This document shows positions 25,876 to 35,638 of a stretch of 64,000 nucleotides of DNA, in pieces. Below the pieces are notes generated by a model. The model searched no databases, was not told the DNA's origin, and worked only from the letters and a program-made list of their open reading frames with translations. The stretch comes from Ceratodon purpureus (Eukaryota > Streptophyta > Bryopsida > Pseudoditrichales > Ditrichaceae). The position numbers were made by a program, and so were the translations under genes. The stretch lies in NCBI GenBank assembly GCA_014871385.1, contig CM026421.1, forward strand, positions 12,760,305 through 12,824,304, in the 5' to 3' direction. Each line of letters begins with the position of its first letter. Position 1 is the stretch's first letter.

Positions 25876-26190
25876 CAAAGAACTTTATCTAATGGAGAAA
25901 TTAAAGGGAAAGTAACAAAACCATACACTTTACATTATAAAATATACTATTTTTGGAAAATCATGTATTTTATTGATTAAACATTAAAAATATTTTAGTT
26001 TGGAGAAAATTAAAAATAATTTAATAATTTAATTTTGTATTTTTACCTTGTTCAAAAAAAAAAAAAAAAAAAAAAAATTCAGGAAAAATAAACAAACCTT
26101 AGATAATTTAATATATAATTTAGCCTGCTTAATCCCTTTATAATATTTATTTTTTTGGTTAGCTATATTTACATGTTTTTAGTAATTAAC
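25876..26190. repeat. Left copy of a 315-bp direct repeat
   Basis: It begins CAAAGAACTTTATCTAATGG and ends near AGTAATTAAC. The same sequence, with scattered differences, is at 36733-37047. It contains a poly(A) run of about 23 bases (26057-26079) where the right copy has a shorter run. Confidence 0.75.
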
Positions 26191-26302
26191 TAAAGTTAAT
26201 GATTAACTAAAGTTAATGATTAACTAAAGTTAATGATTAACTAAAGTTAATGATTAACTAAAGTTAATGATTAACTAAAGTTAATGATTAACTAAAGTTA
26301 AT
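26184..26302. repeat. 17-bp tandem repeat, seven copies
   Basis: The unit ATTAACTAAAGTTAATG repeats seven times with almost no variation. Each unit contains a near-palindrome, TTAACT-AA-AGTTAA. It begins exactly at the end of the 315-bp direct repeat, which at its right-hand copy has only a single related motif. Confidence 0.9.
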
Positions 26303-26726
26303 AATTAAAGAAGTTCAAATTTTTCATTTGAAATCGTATATTGAGTATTTTGAAATAGGGGTTGAAACAGGGACGGCAACCTGAGAACTTAGAGATTTGG
26401 TTCTTCGAAAATGTAGGCTAGGTCAATGTTATGTGACTGACACAGTCGTTCAAGAGCTTTTGAGGGTGTTTTCACACAAAAAAGTTGGGAAATACAAGCA
26501 CATACGTCTTTTGGACTTGTATGAACACGAAGGCTCCTCGTATAGAGGACATCCGAGGCCTTTGGAACTTGTAGAGCAATTGAAGGAAAGACGTCAAGGC
26601 AAGGATTGGTGCGAGGGATATGACAAGGATGTATTGATATATAGAGAAGCTTTGATCGCATCTCATGCTTTCCTTGGCCTCAATCAAGAAGCAATTCCAA
26701 TTTTATTGACAAATGACCTTGACTTT

Positions 26727-27513
26727 TGTTGGCTGGGATTCTGTGATGGAGTTCTGAGACCTAGGGGTAAATCAAAGGGGGCAGGGAGGTAGTTTTTCTA
26801 GATTGTTAGGTGGGACTAAGGCAGTCGAGGAATCAAAGTACCTGGCGACTAAGTGAACATTTTACTAAAGAGGAACTGAACTAGCTTGGGAAATTATAAA
26901 AGACTAAGACCGGTCAGGGAGCCATGGCGGTTGAGATATCAGGACCTGGACAGCCAACTACCGAGGCTGGACTACGAGGTCCGAGCCCAGCAGTAGGGCG
27001 GGTAGGCCGTGGAGTCCTTGGCGATTAAAACAGAGCAAGCAAGCGTCTTTCCAAGCAATCCTATGGTGAGCTAAGCAATGACATTCAGGAGACTCATAGT
27101 AAGCAAACAGACAGAGTACATAACCAAAGCTCTTAGCACACTGCTTTGTATTCAGTAAAAGAGGGAGACATAGAGTCTGGATACCAGATTTAAGCACTGT
27201 GAGTCTCATTAAGTAGGAGAGGGAAAAATGACTTAAGGTCTCGGCTGTGAGTCTGACTCGTGCAAAGCTAATCACCGCAACTACAACATAACCAGAAGTC
27301 CCTACTACGATTTCTACACTGTGCTTTATACTTTATGCTAATCCGCTAATTCCGGTGGCCACAACTAGTGTCACCGTTTTCCTCTGTCGACTTGGTACGG
27401 TGCTCTGCTCCTTGGCTCCTTGTTTCTCTTGGTAACTGCTCCTAACTCCCTGTCGTGTCTTGGATTTACTGTTCCCCGGCTCCTTGTTCGCCATGGTGTC
27501 TGGGCAGGTAACA
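26727..27513 (-). repeat. 3' LTR of the Gypsy element
   Basis: 787 bp; on the plus strand it starts TGTTGGCTGG and ends CAGGTAACA, so both ends obey the TG...CA rule. It is visually identical to 35639-36425, including an incidental 105-codon frame present in both. Confidence 0.95.
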
Positions 27514-27557
27514 TTTTGCCGGTTTTTGCAGAGTGCAAACCGTCCCTGGTTTGCAAT

Positions 27558-29765
27558 TTAGCGGCGGGTTCTGCGGCCTGCAGGTCGTCTGTCGGGGCGA
27601 GTTTCCTCACGCGGGACCTGAGCGTGGCGCCGAGGAGGATCTTGGTCACCATAGATGGCCGCTATGGCCGCAGCGACTCCACGGTGTAGCAGATTATGCT
27701 TGGACCTGTAAGTTCGGGCATGTTGGTATATATCAAATACAGTCTTGCCCAACAATTTGTTGCAGGCAGGACATTGTACGTTATCTGCCTCAGGGTTAGC
27801 GTAGCGATTTACCAAGTCTGGGTGAGCAGCAAAATACTTCTTGACCTCTGTAATTGCTATCTCAGACTCTTCCTCTGCATCACTATCTTCACTACCATCT
27901 CCTTCCATCTCATATTCGGCTTCCAATGATTGTAAAGCAAGTTTATGTTCTCGGAATGATTTGAGTTGGGTGCGTACCCCTGAATTTGGCTGACTTGGTC
28001 CGGCATGGCTGGCTGGTGCAGGAGCTCTTGGTGAAATTGGTGCAGCTTCCAGCAGCCGAGGCGAGGTATGGGGTGTATCGTCCGTGTCGGTAGGGACATC
28101 TGGGATGTGTACCCGATCCGGCTGCTCGTTGGGCTCCAATGACAAGGTAGGTACTTGGACCTGGATGACTTGGGCTGGGAGTGCGAGGGGGTCTGCTGCT
28201 GGTACGTCCCTGTTTTCCTCTATGTCGTCGGTTTCTTGGCCTATGGCTTCGATGGCCATCATGTCAAAATCCCACGCATTCTCCGACTGTTCGAGATCCA
28301 AGTCTACCATAGCCGCATCAATGCAGGTGTCTAGGAATTGCTGCGGGGGGACTGCCGAGGACGCCGGGTTTTCCCACAGCATACGATATGCATGTGTGGC
28401 TATGAGTGTTGCAGCATTCTGAACCCAGTTAATCTTGTTGATCTCGAAATTTGCCTTGGCATTTTCGGTCTCGGTACGAACCTGTTGAAGCTTGGCGATT
28501 TCGTCTGCAGCTCCTGGCTCCATGGCTGTTGGTCTGGTGCTGTGTGCCAATGCCTCGTTCAAGGTCTTGCAGCGTGCTAATGCCTCGGCGTTCTGCTGTT
28601 CTAGCCGCTGTGCGCGCTCCTCAGCCAGAGTCTTGGCCTTGTCCACGGCATCCACTTGTTCACGAGCAGTGGTTAGCTCCAACTCCAAATTGGCGACTTG
28701 ATTTCTGAAATTGGCGACAGTTTGATTCGCCTCCCCAAGCTGTATGCGAAATTCTTCTCGGATCTCTCCCAACGTCTGTTTGGCTTGGAGCTGCGCGGCC
28801 TGGATTGCTTTTGCTGTCTTCCTCTTGACACGGTCCTCAAATCCTCCCTGAGACGCTGCTGCTGCGATCTTCTCCTGCTCCATGGTGTGAATTGTTTGGA
28901 GCATGCGTTGAACACAGTTGGCCATCTCCAGGCTCTGGTCTTGGAATTCCTTGGCGTGCGGGCCGTATGTGGTTCTAACCTCCCCTCCTTCTTGTGGCGC
29001 AGGGTCTGAGGGTCGCGGCCGCTTACTGGGACCTGGAGCCGCGGCCTCCCTGGCTGCCATGGCTGCCATCTCGCGCTGAACGTCCAGCAGAGTGCCCATC
29101 AATGGGGGCTGATGGTGGGTGCGATGATAGGCCAGGAACTTCGTGATGTATTGGGTCAGGAAGGGACCGATAGGACTCTGATAATCCGGGCGTCGTCGGT
29201 GGCCACGGAGCTGTACTCGAAAACTGTCGTCTACAATCAACCCCCAGTTGATTTTCTCGCCTCGGTCCGCAAGGAGAAGTACGCTCAGGTGATCAGGATG
29301 GATTCGATTACAATCATTTTTAAAATAGACTTGACTAAGAATCCCCCTCATTCTAGCGAACCACGGCTCCTGCAAAGCACTGCCCAAAGCGTATACGTCA
29401 TACCTTCCATCGGGTTGAGGTTGAACGTCTCCAACTGCCTCGGCGATGTTCGGTCTTGGTGTGGCACATTCCGAGTTCCATTCTGTAACCCCCGTTCCGT
29501 CCCAGCCGAAAAAGGCGTGGAGATAGCGCGGGGAATACTGAACCAGTATCCCGTCCACCATGCCGGCTGGAAACTGCTCCTCTTCGCTCCGGGTCGCCAT
29601 GGACGTCAAGAACGCCTGGCAGCGCGCAACGTCGACATTGCCATCTATACGGGTCCAGTATTTGATGAGGTTGGTCCTGGTGAGCCAGGCGCCATCGGTC
29701 TTCCGCTTCCATTCGCGCACCATGCGAGGGAGGTAGATGGGGCCATCAACCTTTTTGCTCTCCAT
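27558..29765 (-). CDS. Third-ORF-like region of the Gypsy element: coiled coil plus XS-type zinc finger (735 aa)
   Basis: In the same frame as gag-pol, a protein-like section starts at Met 1931 (MESKKVDGPIYLPRMV). Its first 260 residues form a globular region with W/Y-rich blocks (WKRKTDGAWLTRTNLIKYW, LHAFFGWDGTGV). A long coiled coil follows (local residues about 280-410, e.g. QVANLELELTTAREQVDAV), then an acidic linker. Near local residue 664 there is CPACNKLL...YQHA...KH, which resembles the zf-XS finger of SGS3/FDM RNA-silencing proteins (CPxC, then a QHA helix). Its position after integrase is where plant Tat/Athila elements carry an env-like or other extra ORF. It may be translated as part of the polyprotein or separately; the sequence does not decide. 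Function unknown. Confidence 0.7.
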   Translation of the reverse strand: MESKKVDGPIYLPRMVREWKRKTDGAWLTRTNLIKYWTRIDGNVDVARCQAFLTSMATRSEEEQFPAGMVDGILVQYSPRYLHAFFGWDGTGVTEWNSECATPRPNIAEAVGDVQPQPDGRYDVYALGSALQEPWFARMRGILSQVYFKNDCNRIHPDHLSVLLLADRGEKINWGLIVDDSFRVQLRGHRRRPDYQSPIGPFLTQYITKFLAYHRTHHQPPLMGTLLDVQREMAAMAAREAAAPGPSKRPRPSDPAPQEGGEVRTTYGPHAKEFQDQSLEMANCVQRMLQTIHTMEQEKIAAAASQGGFEDRVKRKTAKAIQAAQLQAKQTLGEIREEFRIQLGEANQTVANFRNQVANLELELTTAREQVDAVDKAKTLAEERAQRLEQQNAEALARCKTLNEALAHSTRPTAMEPGAADEIAKLQQVRTETENAKANFEINKINWVQNAATLIATHAYRMLWENPASSAVPPQQFLDTCIDAAMVDLDLEQSENAWDFDMMAIEAIGQETDDIEENRDVPAADPLALPAQVIQVQVPTLSLEPNEQPDRVHIPDVPTDTDDTPHTSPRLLEAAPISPRAPAPASHAGPSQPNSGVRTQLKSFREHKLALQSLEAEYEMEGDGSEDSDAEEESEIAITEVKKYFAAHPDLVNRYANPEADNVQCPACNKLLGKTVFDIYQHARTYRSKHNLLHRGVAAAIAAIYGDQDPPRRHAQVPREETRPDRRPAGRRTRR

Positions 29766-32700
29766 GGTGTGTAAGACGAGAGGAGCAAAATGCTGGAGCT
29801 CACGAAACAAGAGATGGACTACGCGGAGACTGAGAGAACTGGAGCGAAAGAAATTGCGAAACACAATGGAGCGCTCCACACACAAGGGGTAGGAGCTGGG
29901 AGGAGGGAGAAGAAGAAAACTCTCTGGCGGCTGGCCTCGAGTGATCCGCAAGGTGTGACAGGATGGGTGAGAAGAGGATGTGACGAGTGGGCCGGGTTTG
30001 GGTAGACTGGCCGAGGAACATGGCGGCTGGGACCTAGGATTGTGGAGCTGGTGATGCGCGATGGGATGGAAGACGCGGTGATGTGCTTGCTGTCCATGAT
30101 TTCCTTGAGCAACTTGGGAGTAGTGGGAGTAGTTTAGAGGTTGAGCTGGGCATCCATGGCGACTGAGTTGATGGTGTTGTAAAATCACTTGAGACTGCTG
30201 GACAGTCGGTGGTACTAGGTGATCATGGCGTTCGCGACAACTTGGATGATTTGACTTGCCAAAACCGTTTTGACAGTTGATGGGATGGGGTAGTGGCGAT
30301 GTCCCAAGACATGGTTCATACCCGGGGTAGATACCCTGGTTCGAGGGTTTCATGGGGCATACCTCTACACGGATATGACTGACATGGATATCTGGTAATG
30401 AGGTTGGGACGGGTGCAGGGGTATCGTCCATGGTGGGCATGGGATCATCGGCGGGTATCGAGTCCGTCAAGGTCTGGGCTTCAAGGGCCAGGTTAGTATG
30501 AATTTCTCCTAAACTGAGTTTGGGGATAACTTGGTCCTCCGTGGTGTGATATTGTTTGAGTTTATTTGAATTAACTATAGTGGCATGAGTGTCGTAATAT
30601 TCGTTGTTAACCAGTAGCACGGTGTTGTTGGGCAATACTAATTGAACACGGTATGGCCCATACCAGATGGATTCGAACTTAGTTTTGCGGATTTTTGGGT
30701 CCCTCGGGCACCACAAAACTTGGTCGCCTTTTTGGAACAGGCGGGCTGGTTGCGAGGCTTGAAAAGATTTTGCTCTAAGTGCTTGGCCATCTGTGATGTT
30801 TTTGATTGCCAGGGCACGGATTTCTTCCAAGTGATGTATGTCTTGGATACGTGCAGCTAATACTTTGTGTGGAGAGTATTCGCGAGGGTTCATGGATTGG
30901 AACGTCGGGGCGATGTACTCCGTGGGTAACAGTGGCTGTGTCCCATAGACCATCTCAAATGGGCTGAGATTGGTGGCTGTTTTGGTCGCAACACGATATG
31001 CCCAGAGTGCACCCGGAAGGCAGTCGTCCCAGTCCGCTTGGTTGGCGTGGATGAAACGCCGGAGCATGTTTAGAATAGTCTTGTTGGTGGACTCCGCTTG
31101 TCCGTTTCCTTGAGGATAGTACACGGTACTAGTACGGTGTTTGATCACATGTTTTTCCATGAGGTCCTCGATGACGGCGTTGACAAAGTGTGTGCCTTGG
31201 TCAGACACGATTTCTAGTGGACACCCAAACCGGGTGATAATGTTATCATACAAGAAGGATGCCGTGACCACCGCGGTGTTATTGCGAAGAGGCTTAGCCT
31301 CAACCCATTTGGTTGTGTAATCAGTGGCGACCAAAATATACTTGTAACCTTGGCGCGTTGCAGGGCGTATGGGGCCAATGAAATCTAAACCCCATCTTTG
31401 GAATGGTCCCAAAGGAGGTATGGATTTTAGAGGAACCTTCCCTTGATATCGAAAATTCGTGGTCGATACCTGGCATGCATGGCAACTTTTGACGTAGGCG
31501 TGGACGTCGCGGTGGAGTGTGGGCCACCAGTATTTTGCCATCATTATTTTCTTGATGGTAGTATCAGGGCCTTGGTGACCACCGGCGGGTCCATCGTGGA
31601 GATGAGTGATGATCTGCTTTTGCTGGGTGGTCGGTACACATAGCCGAACCTCATGGTCTGGGCCGCGGCGATAGAGCTGTCCGTGGACCACTGTATAGGG
31701 CAAGGTTGTCCTTACAAAACTGATCTTCCGAGTTCCTGTGAGGTGCGGAGGTGTGACCCCAGTGGTCAAGTAGCGCACTATTTCACTGGTCCAATCATTG
31801 TGATCTTGGATGGTCAGTGCGGCAGCTTGGATGTATAGCTCGTTAAAGGAGTCATCGATACCCTCCTCGGTGGTAGTGGTATCCCTGGATAAGTAATCTG
31901 CGACAATGTGGCGTTTGCCAGGTATGTATACTACTTCAAAATCATATTCCAATAGTATCATTATCCACCGGGCTACTCTGCCTGTAACTAATGGTTGATT
32001 TACTAAGTATGATAAACTATGATGATCGACCATGAACTTGAACTTGTTGCCCAATAGGTAGTGTCGAAATTTTTTCACTGCATATATCATAGCCAGAGCT
32101 TCCCTCTCGGTCGTGGAATAATTGCGTTCGGCTTGGTTGAGTAGTCTACTGGCATAAGCTACAGGTTGATCGTGCTTACCGTTTAGATTTTGAGCTAACA
32201 TTACTCCCACGGCGAGGTTAGATGCGTCGGTGTGGACGTGGAAAGGCTTGGTCCAGTCTGGGGCAATGAGGATCGGGGCATTAGAATACGCCAGTTTGAT
32301 TTTTTCCAAGGCTTCCTGTGCCGCTGGTGTCCAATCTTTTGGGTAGGAGTACTTGGAATGGTTGAGTGCAGTGATTGGGGCAGTGATGTGCGCCAATTTT
32401 TCGATATATATCCTATTGAACTGTGAAAGTCCTAGGAGACGTTGCACACCCTTTTGGTCCTTGGGTGGTGTCATGTCCAAGATGTCCTTGATCTTGGAAG
32501 GGTCAGGCAATTTGCCATATTTGCAGACAATGTAACCAAGGATTACCCCGGCGAAAAATAAAAACATGCATTTGTCGGCATTTAAGCTGACACCGTTAGC
32601 TCTGCATGCATCGAATATTTGCCGAAGATGGGTGACATGGTTTTTCATTTGTCCATAAACGGTACCATCATCCAAATAGATTCTAAAGAACCGTTTTAGG

Positions 32701-35555
32701 TACGGTCGGAATATGAGTTCCATAACTCTTTGGAAAGTCATGGGAGCATTTTTGGCTCCAAACGGCATTCGTTCGAATTGGTACGGTCCCCACTCCGTGG
32801 AAAAGGCCGTCTTGTTTTTGTCTTGTTCGGCCATGGCGACTTGGTAATACCCTGAGAAACAGTCAAGGAAGGAGTACATTTCGTGACCGGCAACCTCGTC
32901 TATGATTTCTTCCATATATGGTAAGGGATAGTGGTCTTTCTTGGTGGCCGCATTGAGTTTCCTAAAATCCACGCAAATGCGCAGTGCGCCGTTTTTTTTA
33001 GGAATGATAACCATGGGAGACAGCCATGGTGCCGCATCGACGGGGGAAATAAATTTTGCTTTGAGTAACTTGTCCAATTCCTCTTTGACTCGAGAAGCAT
33101 AATTTGGATTCATACGGTAACGCCGCTGCTGGACAGGGGTGGCATTGGGCACCAAGTCGATAGTATGCTCAGCTAACGTCTTGGGTATGCCTTTGAGGTC
33201 TTCATGGTTCCAAGCAAATATATCTTGGTATTCATGAAACAGTGCTATAGCTTCTGCCTTGATATTGATTGGAGCATCGGCATTGATTTTTATGAACTTA
33301 GGGTTATCCTTGGTGCCAAGGTTTACTAATTCTACAGTTTCTTTGGCACCATGGGTCCAGCCCGTGACGACTTCTTTCTCCAGGGCGCGGAATGCTGGCG
33401 TGGAGTTGATGGTAACAGTCCCTGGTGTTTCTTTGGAGAACCGGGGTGGCAGGTCAAGTTTTTCTGGTGCTGTGACCAAGCTGGCCAAGTGAATTTCCGC
33501 CAGGGGTATTAGATCAGGATTGGCGTGGAGGACCAAGGTTTCTTGGTCTTGTGACAGGCCCTTTACCCAGTTTGTCCCGGCTCTGTGGCGAATCTGGGCA
33601 GCCTTGGCTCTGGTGATACAGCTATCCACCGGTATGATTACAGTCTTGCCTTGGCGGTGTATGCGGATTTGGTTTCGAGACCAATCATGAATAGCATTCA
33701 TATCTCGGAGCCAAGGTCGTCCTAGGATGACTGGAAAGTTGCTGCTATTGGGCATGTCGATGATAACGAAGGTAGCAGGGGTAGACACTCCATGGGTGGT
33801 AATGGCGACAGTGGCCAGAATACCAAGGGGTGTAACTGGATCGTCGTTGGCCATGCGCAATATAAATTTGGCGGTTTTGGGCTGAGGTAATCCGAGGTGT
33901 CTTCGTAAGTGATCGCTCATGACATTCACTCCGGAGCCTCCATCGACCAACACATTGGTGAGCTCATGGTGTCCCAGTTGTAAGTGTATAACCGCGGCGT
34001 CCGGGTCCAAAGTGGTAGCATTGACTTCAATGACAGTTGGATCGTTCGTGGATTCTGGTGTATTGGCCTGTTGCAAATACTTTTGGAGTTCTGGGCTTAG
34101 TTGTAATAATTTGGACAAAGTAATGGTTACATTTGTATCTTCCAAAATATGTTGTATATCAGGTTTTATCGTGGTCATTTCCAAGCCCCTTTGCAGGTCC
34201 TTTCGAATGTTGTGTAATCGGTCCCAGTGGTCTGTAGGAAACGGTTTCCGATGTTCGACGACATGGTCATCCAAGGTAGCCTTGGCTCGGGTGGTGACTG
34301 CGGCGGCACTGATAGTGGCAACGTTGGTCTCGGTGCCGTGGACTTCCGTAAGAGTCACCCCTCCTCTACGATTGGGCATGGGGTTTTTGTGTTGTTCCAT
34401 GGTTGGTGCCGTGGCTCGAGGTTGCTCCGGGTTACTGGAATGCTGAGCCCAGCGTTGTCGAAGTTGTGGGCATTGTCCCCTCCGATGGTTAGGAGACCCA
34501 CACTCCCAACAAGTATCATTGCGTCCAGGTTGGAAGGCATCCACATTAATTTCCTCGGTATACATGGCTGCAGTGGTTGGCCTTGGTCGCCGGGTATCGT
34601 CCGTCCTAGGTATCCCCGTCGCAAACCAGCAGCGCCCACTATGGACCTTGCCGCAAGTGCTACAGACCGTAGGAGCGGGGCGGATCTCAGTTCGCGAAAC
34701 CGGTAGGGGCAGCAACGGCGCCTGAGTCCGACTGAGAGCACCAAGCTCTCGGCTAATGTCATTTGCTGCGTTAAGTATTTCACTCAGCGTCTTAACGCCA
34801 CAGATAACTATTCCCTGCTGTATCCAAGGCAATAGTCCCTTTTTAAACCATTCGCATAAATAGTCTTCTTCGGGCCGTTGGCTGAGTTTGTCTGATAATT
34901 GTTTAAAACGGTCGTAGAACTTGTCTACAGGCTCATTTCTGTCCTGAGTGATACTACCTAAAGCGCGGAGTATCTCGGCGCTGGTTTTTAATTTTCGGAA
35001 TTTATGGAGGAAGCTCCGCTCCATGTCTTCCCAGGTGGCGTGGGGGTGATCTGTCTCAAAGTCTATATACCAATTAATGTGGTTTCCTTGGAGCGTGGTG
35101 CCAAAGATATTCTGCAGGTCTACGGAGCTCAGTATACCATTCGTGCGAGCAATTACTTTGAATCTCCGTATGTGCCAGTCGGGATCTCCGGTCTCGTCAA
35201 ACACTGGGTATGGTATTTTGGGGAACTTGGTGACTCGGTCGTGGTCTCCCCCACTCTGCGTTGTGGCCGCTGTGCGGTTTTCTCTGGGTAGAGTAGTGGA
35301 CCGCAAGGGCTCCAAGGGTGCTTCCAAATCTGTAGGTGTGGCGTGATTTGCCGCATTTGTGGTTGAGCCATGGAGATTTTGATATTGCATACTCAACATT
35401 TCGAGTTTGGCATTCGTGGCTTCATTCCTGGCAGCCAAGGCTGTCATTTGGTCTTTTAGGAATTGTAGCAATTCTTTCGTGGGGTCAGGGTCGTCCTGTT
35501 GCAAAGCATCTTCTGCTTCATTGATTCGTTCGAGAGGCAATTTTCTGGGAGGCAT
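27558..35555 (-). CDS. Gag-Pol polyprotein of the Gypsy element with a C-terminal extra region (2665 aa)
   Basis: Domains in order, approximate residues: Gag 120-300 (WHIRRFKVIA, WEDMERSFLHKFRKL); zinc knuckle near 346 (CWECGSPNHRRGQC, CCHC spacing); aspartic protease near 536 (VLVDGGSGVNV); reverse transcriptase 800-1000 with the catalytic box IYLDDG near 962; RNase H from about 1107 (HTDASNLAVG); integrase with an HHCC finger at 1318-1360 and the D-D-E core near 1388 (LDFIGP), 1452 (DQGTHF) and 1486 (GQAES). Domain order RT-RNaseH-IN places it in Ty3/Gypsy. No chromodomain is evident after integrase. Residues about 1700-1930 are low-complexity, then a separate-looking protein starts at Met 1931. 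The whole is a single frame without stops or frameshifts, which is compatible with an active copy. Confidence 0.95.
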   Translation of the reverse strand: MPPRKLPLERINEAEDALQQDDPDPTKELLQFLKDQMTALAARNEATNAKLEMLSMQYQNLHGSTTNAANHATPTDLEAPLEPLRSTTLPRENRTAATTQSGGDHDRVTKFPKIPYPVFDETGDPDWHIRRFKVIARTNGILSSVDLQNIFGTTLQGNHINWYIDFETDHPHATWEDMERSFLHKFRKLKTSAEILRALGSITQDRNEPVDKFYDRFKQLSDKLSQRPEEDYLCEWFKKGLLPWIQQGIVICGVKTLSEILNAANDISRELGALSRTQAPLLPLPVSRTEIRPAPTVCSTCGKVHSGRCWFATGIPRTDDTRRPRPTTAAMYTEEINVDAFQPGRNDTCWECGSPNHRRGQCPQLRQRWAQHSSNPEQPRATAPTMEQHKNPMPNRRGGVTLTEVHGTETNVATISAAAVTTRAKATLDDHVVEHRKPFPTDHWDRLHNIRKDLQRGLEMTTIKPDIQHILEDTNVTITLSKLLQLSPELQKYLQQANTPESTNDPTVIEVNATTLDPDAAVIHLQLGHHELTNVLVDGGSGVNVMSDHLRRHLGLPQPKTAKFILRMANDDPVTPLGILATVAITTHGVSTPATFVIIDMPNSSNFPVILGRPWLRDMNAIHDWSRNQIRIHRQGKTVIIPVDSCITRAKAAQIRHRAGTNWVKGLSQDQETLVLHANPDLIPLAEIHLASLVTAPEKLDLPPRFSKETPGTVTINSTPAFRALEKEVVTGWTHGAKETVELVNLGTKDNPKFIKINADAPINIKAEAIALFHEYQDIFAWNHEDLKGIPKTLAEHTIDLVPNATPVQQRRYRMNPNYASRVKEELDKLLKAKFISPVDAAPWLSPMVIIPKKNGALRICVDFRKLNAATKKDHYPLPYMEEIIDEVAGHEMYSFLDCFSGYYQVAMAEQDKNKTAFSTEWGPYQFERMPFGAKNAPMTFQRVMELIFRPYLKRFFRIYLDDGTVYGQMKNHVTHLRQIFDACRANGVSLNADKCMFLFFAGVILGYIVCKYGKLPDPSKIKDILDMTPPKDQKGVQRLLGLSQFNRIYIEKLAHITAPITALNHSKYSYPKDWTPAAQEALEKIKLAYSNAPILIAPDWTKPFHVHTDASNLAVGVMLAQNLNGKHDQPVAYASRLLNQAERNYSTTEREALAMIYAVKKFRHYLLGNKFKFMVDHHSLSYLVNQPLVTGRVARWIMILLEYDFEVVYIPGKRHIVADYLSRDTTTTEEGIDDSFNELYIQAAALTIQDHNDWTSEIVRYLTTGVTPPHLTGTRKISFVRTTLPYTVVHGQLYRRGPDHEVRLCVPTTQQKQIITHLHDGPAGGHQGPDTTIKKIMMAKYWWPTLHRDVHAYVKSCHACQVSTTNFRYQGKVPLKSIPPLGPFQRWGLDFIGPIRPATRQGYKYILVATDYTTKWVEAKPLRNNTAVVTASFLYDNIITRFGCPLEIVSDQGTHFVNAVIEDLMEKHVIKHRTSTVYYPQGNGQAESTNKTILNMLRRFIHANQADWDDCLPGALWAYRVATKTATNLSPFEMVYGTQPLLPTEYIAPTFQSMNPREYSPHKVLAARIQDIHHLEEIRALAIKNITDGQALRAKSFQASQPARLFQKGDQVLWCPRDPKIRKTKFESIWYGPYRVQLVLPNNTVLLVNNEYYDTHATIVNSNKLKQYHTTEDQVIPKLSLGEIHTNLALEAQTLTDSIPADDPMPTMDDTPAPVPTSLPDIHVSHIRVEVCPMKPSNQGIYPGYEPCLGTSPLPHPINCQNGFGKSNHPSCRERHDHLVPPTVQQSQVILQHHQLSRHGCPAQPLNYSHYSQVAQGNHGQQAHHRVFHPIAHHQLHNPRSQPPCSSASLPKPGPLVTSSSHPSCHTLRITRGQPPESFLLLPPPSSYPLCVERSIVFRNFFRSSSLSLRVVHLLFRELQHFAPLVLHTMESKKVDGPIYLPRMVREWKRKTDGAWLTRTNLIKYWTRIDGNVDVARCQAFLTSMATRSEEEQFPAGMVDGILVQYSPRYLHAFFGWDGTGVTEWNSECATPRPNIAEAVGDVQPQPDGRYDVYALGSALQEPWFARMRGILSQVYFKNDCNRIHPDHLSVLLLADRGEKINWGLIVDDSFRVQLRGHRRRPDYQSPIGPFLTQYITKFLAYHRTHHQPPLMGTLLDVQREMAAMAAREAAAPGPSKRPRPSDPAPQEGGEVRTTYGPHAKEFQDQSLEMANCVQRMLQTIHTMEQEKIAAAASQGGFEDRVKRKTAKAIQAAQLQAKQTLGEIREEFRIQLGEANQTVANFRNQVANLELELTTAREQVDAVDKAKTLAEERAQRLEQQNAEALARCKTLNEALAHSTRPTAMEPGAADEIAKLQQVRTETENAKANFEINKINWVQNAATLIATHAYRMLWENPASSAVPPQQFLDTCIDAAMVDLDLEQSENAWDFDMMAIEAIGQETDDIEENRDVPAADPLALPAQVIQVQVPTLSLEPNEQPDRVHIPDVPTDTDDTPHTSPRLLEAAPISPRAPAPASHAGPSQPNSGVRTQLKSFREHKLALQSLEAEYEMEGDGSEDSDAEEESEIAITEVKKYFAAHPDLVNRYANPEADNVQCPACNKLLGKTVFDIYQHARTYRSKHNLLHRGVAAAIAAIYGDQDPPRRHAQVPREETRPDRRPAGRRTRR

Positions 35556-35617
35556 GGTGATAGTATTGGAACGTGGTCCTTTTGATGTCCAATTTACCCG
35601 TGGATCTCAACTTTCCA

Positions 35618-35635
35618 TCCCCAGCATGGTCGCCA
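35618..35635 (-). other. Primer binding site of the Gypsy element
   Basis: Three bases after the 5' LTR (minus strand) comes TGGCGACCATGCTGGGGA. Its complement ends in CCA as a tRNA 3' end must. It resembles, at 15 of 18 positions, the TGGCGCCGTTGCCGGGGA site used by many plant Gypsy elements (tRNA-Asp type). The exact tRNA is not established. Confidence 0.65.
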
Positions 35636-35638
35636 AAA

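Noticed and set aside
26958-27275. 105-codon frame present in both LTRs
   Set aside because: It lies wholly in LTR sequence and is identical only because the LTRs are; no known LTR protein.
33919-34706. Long plus-strand frames opposite gag-pol
   Set aside because: Shadows of the intact minus-strand polyprotein, which has clear catalytic motifs.
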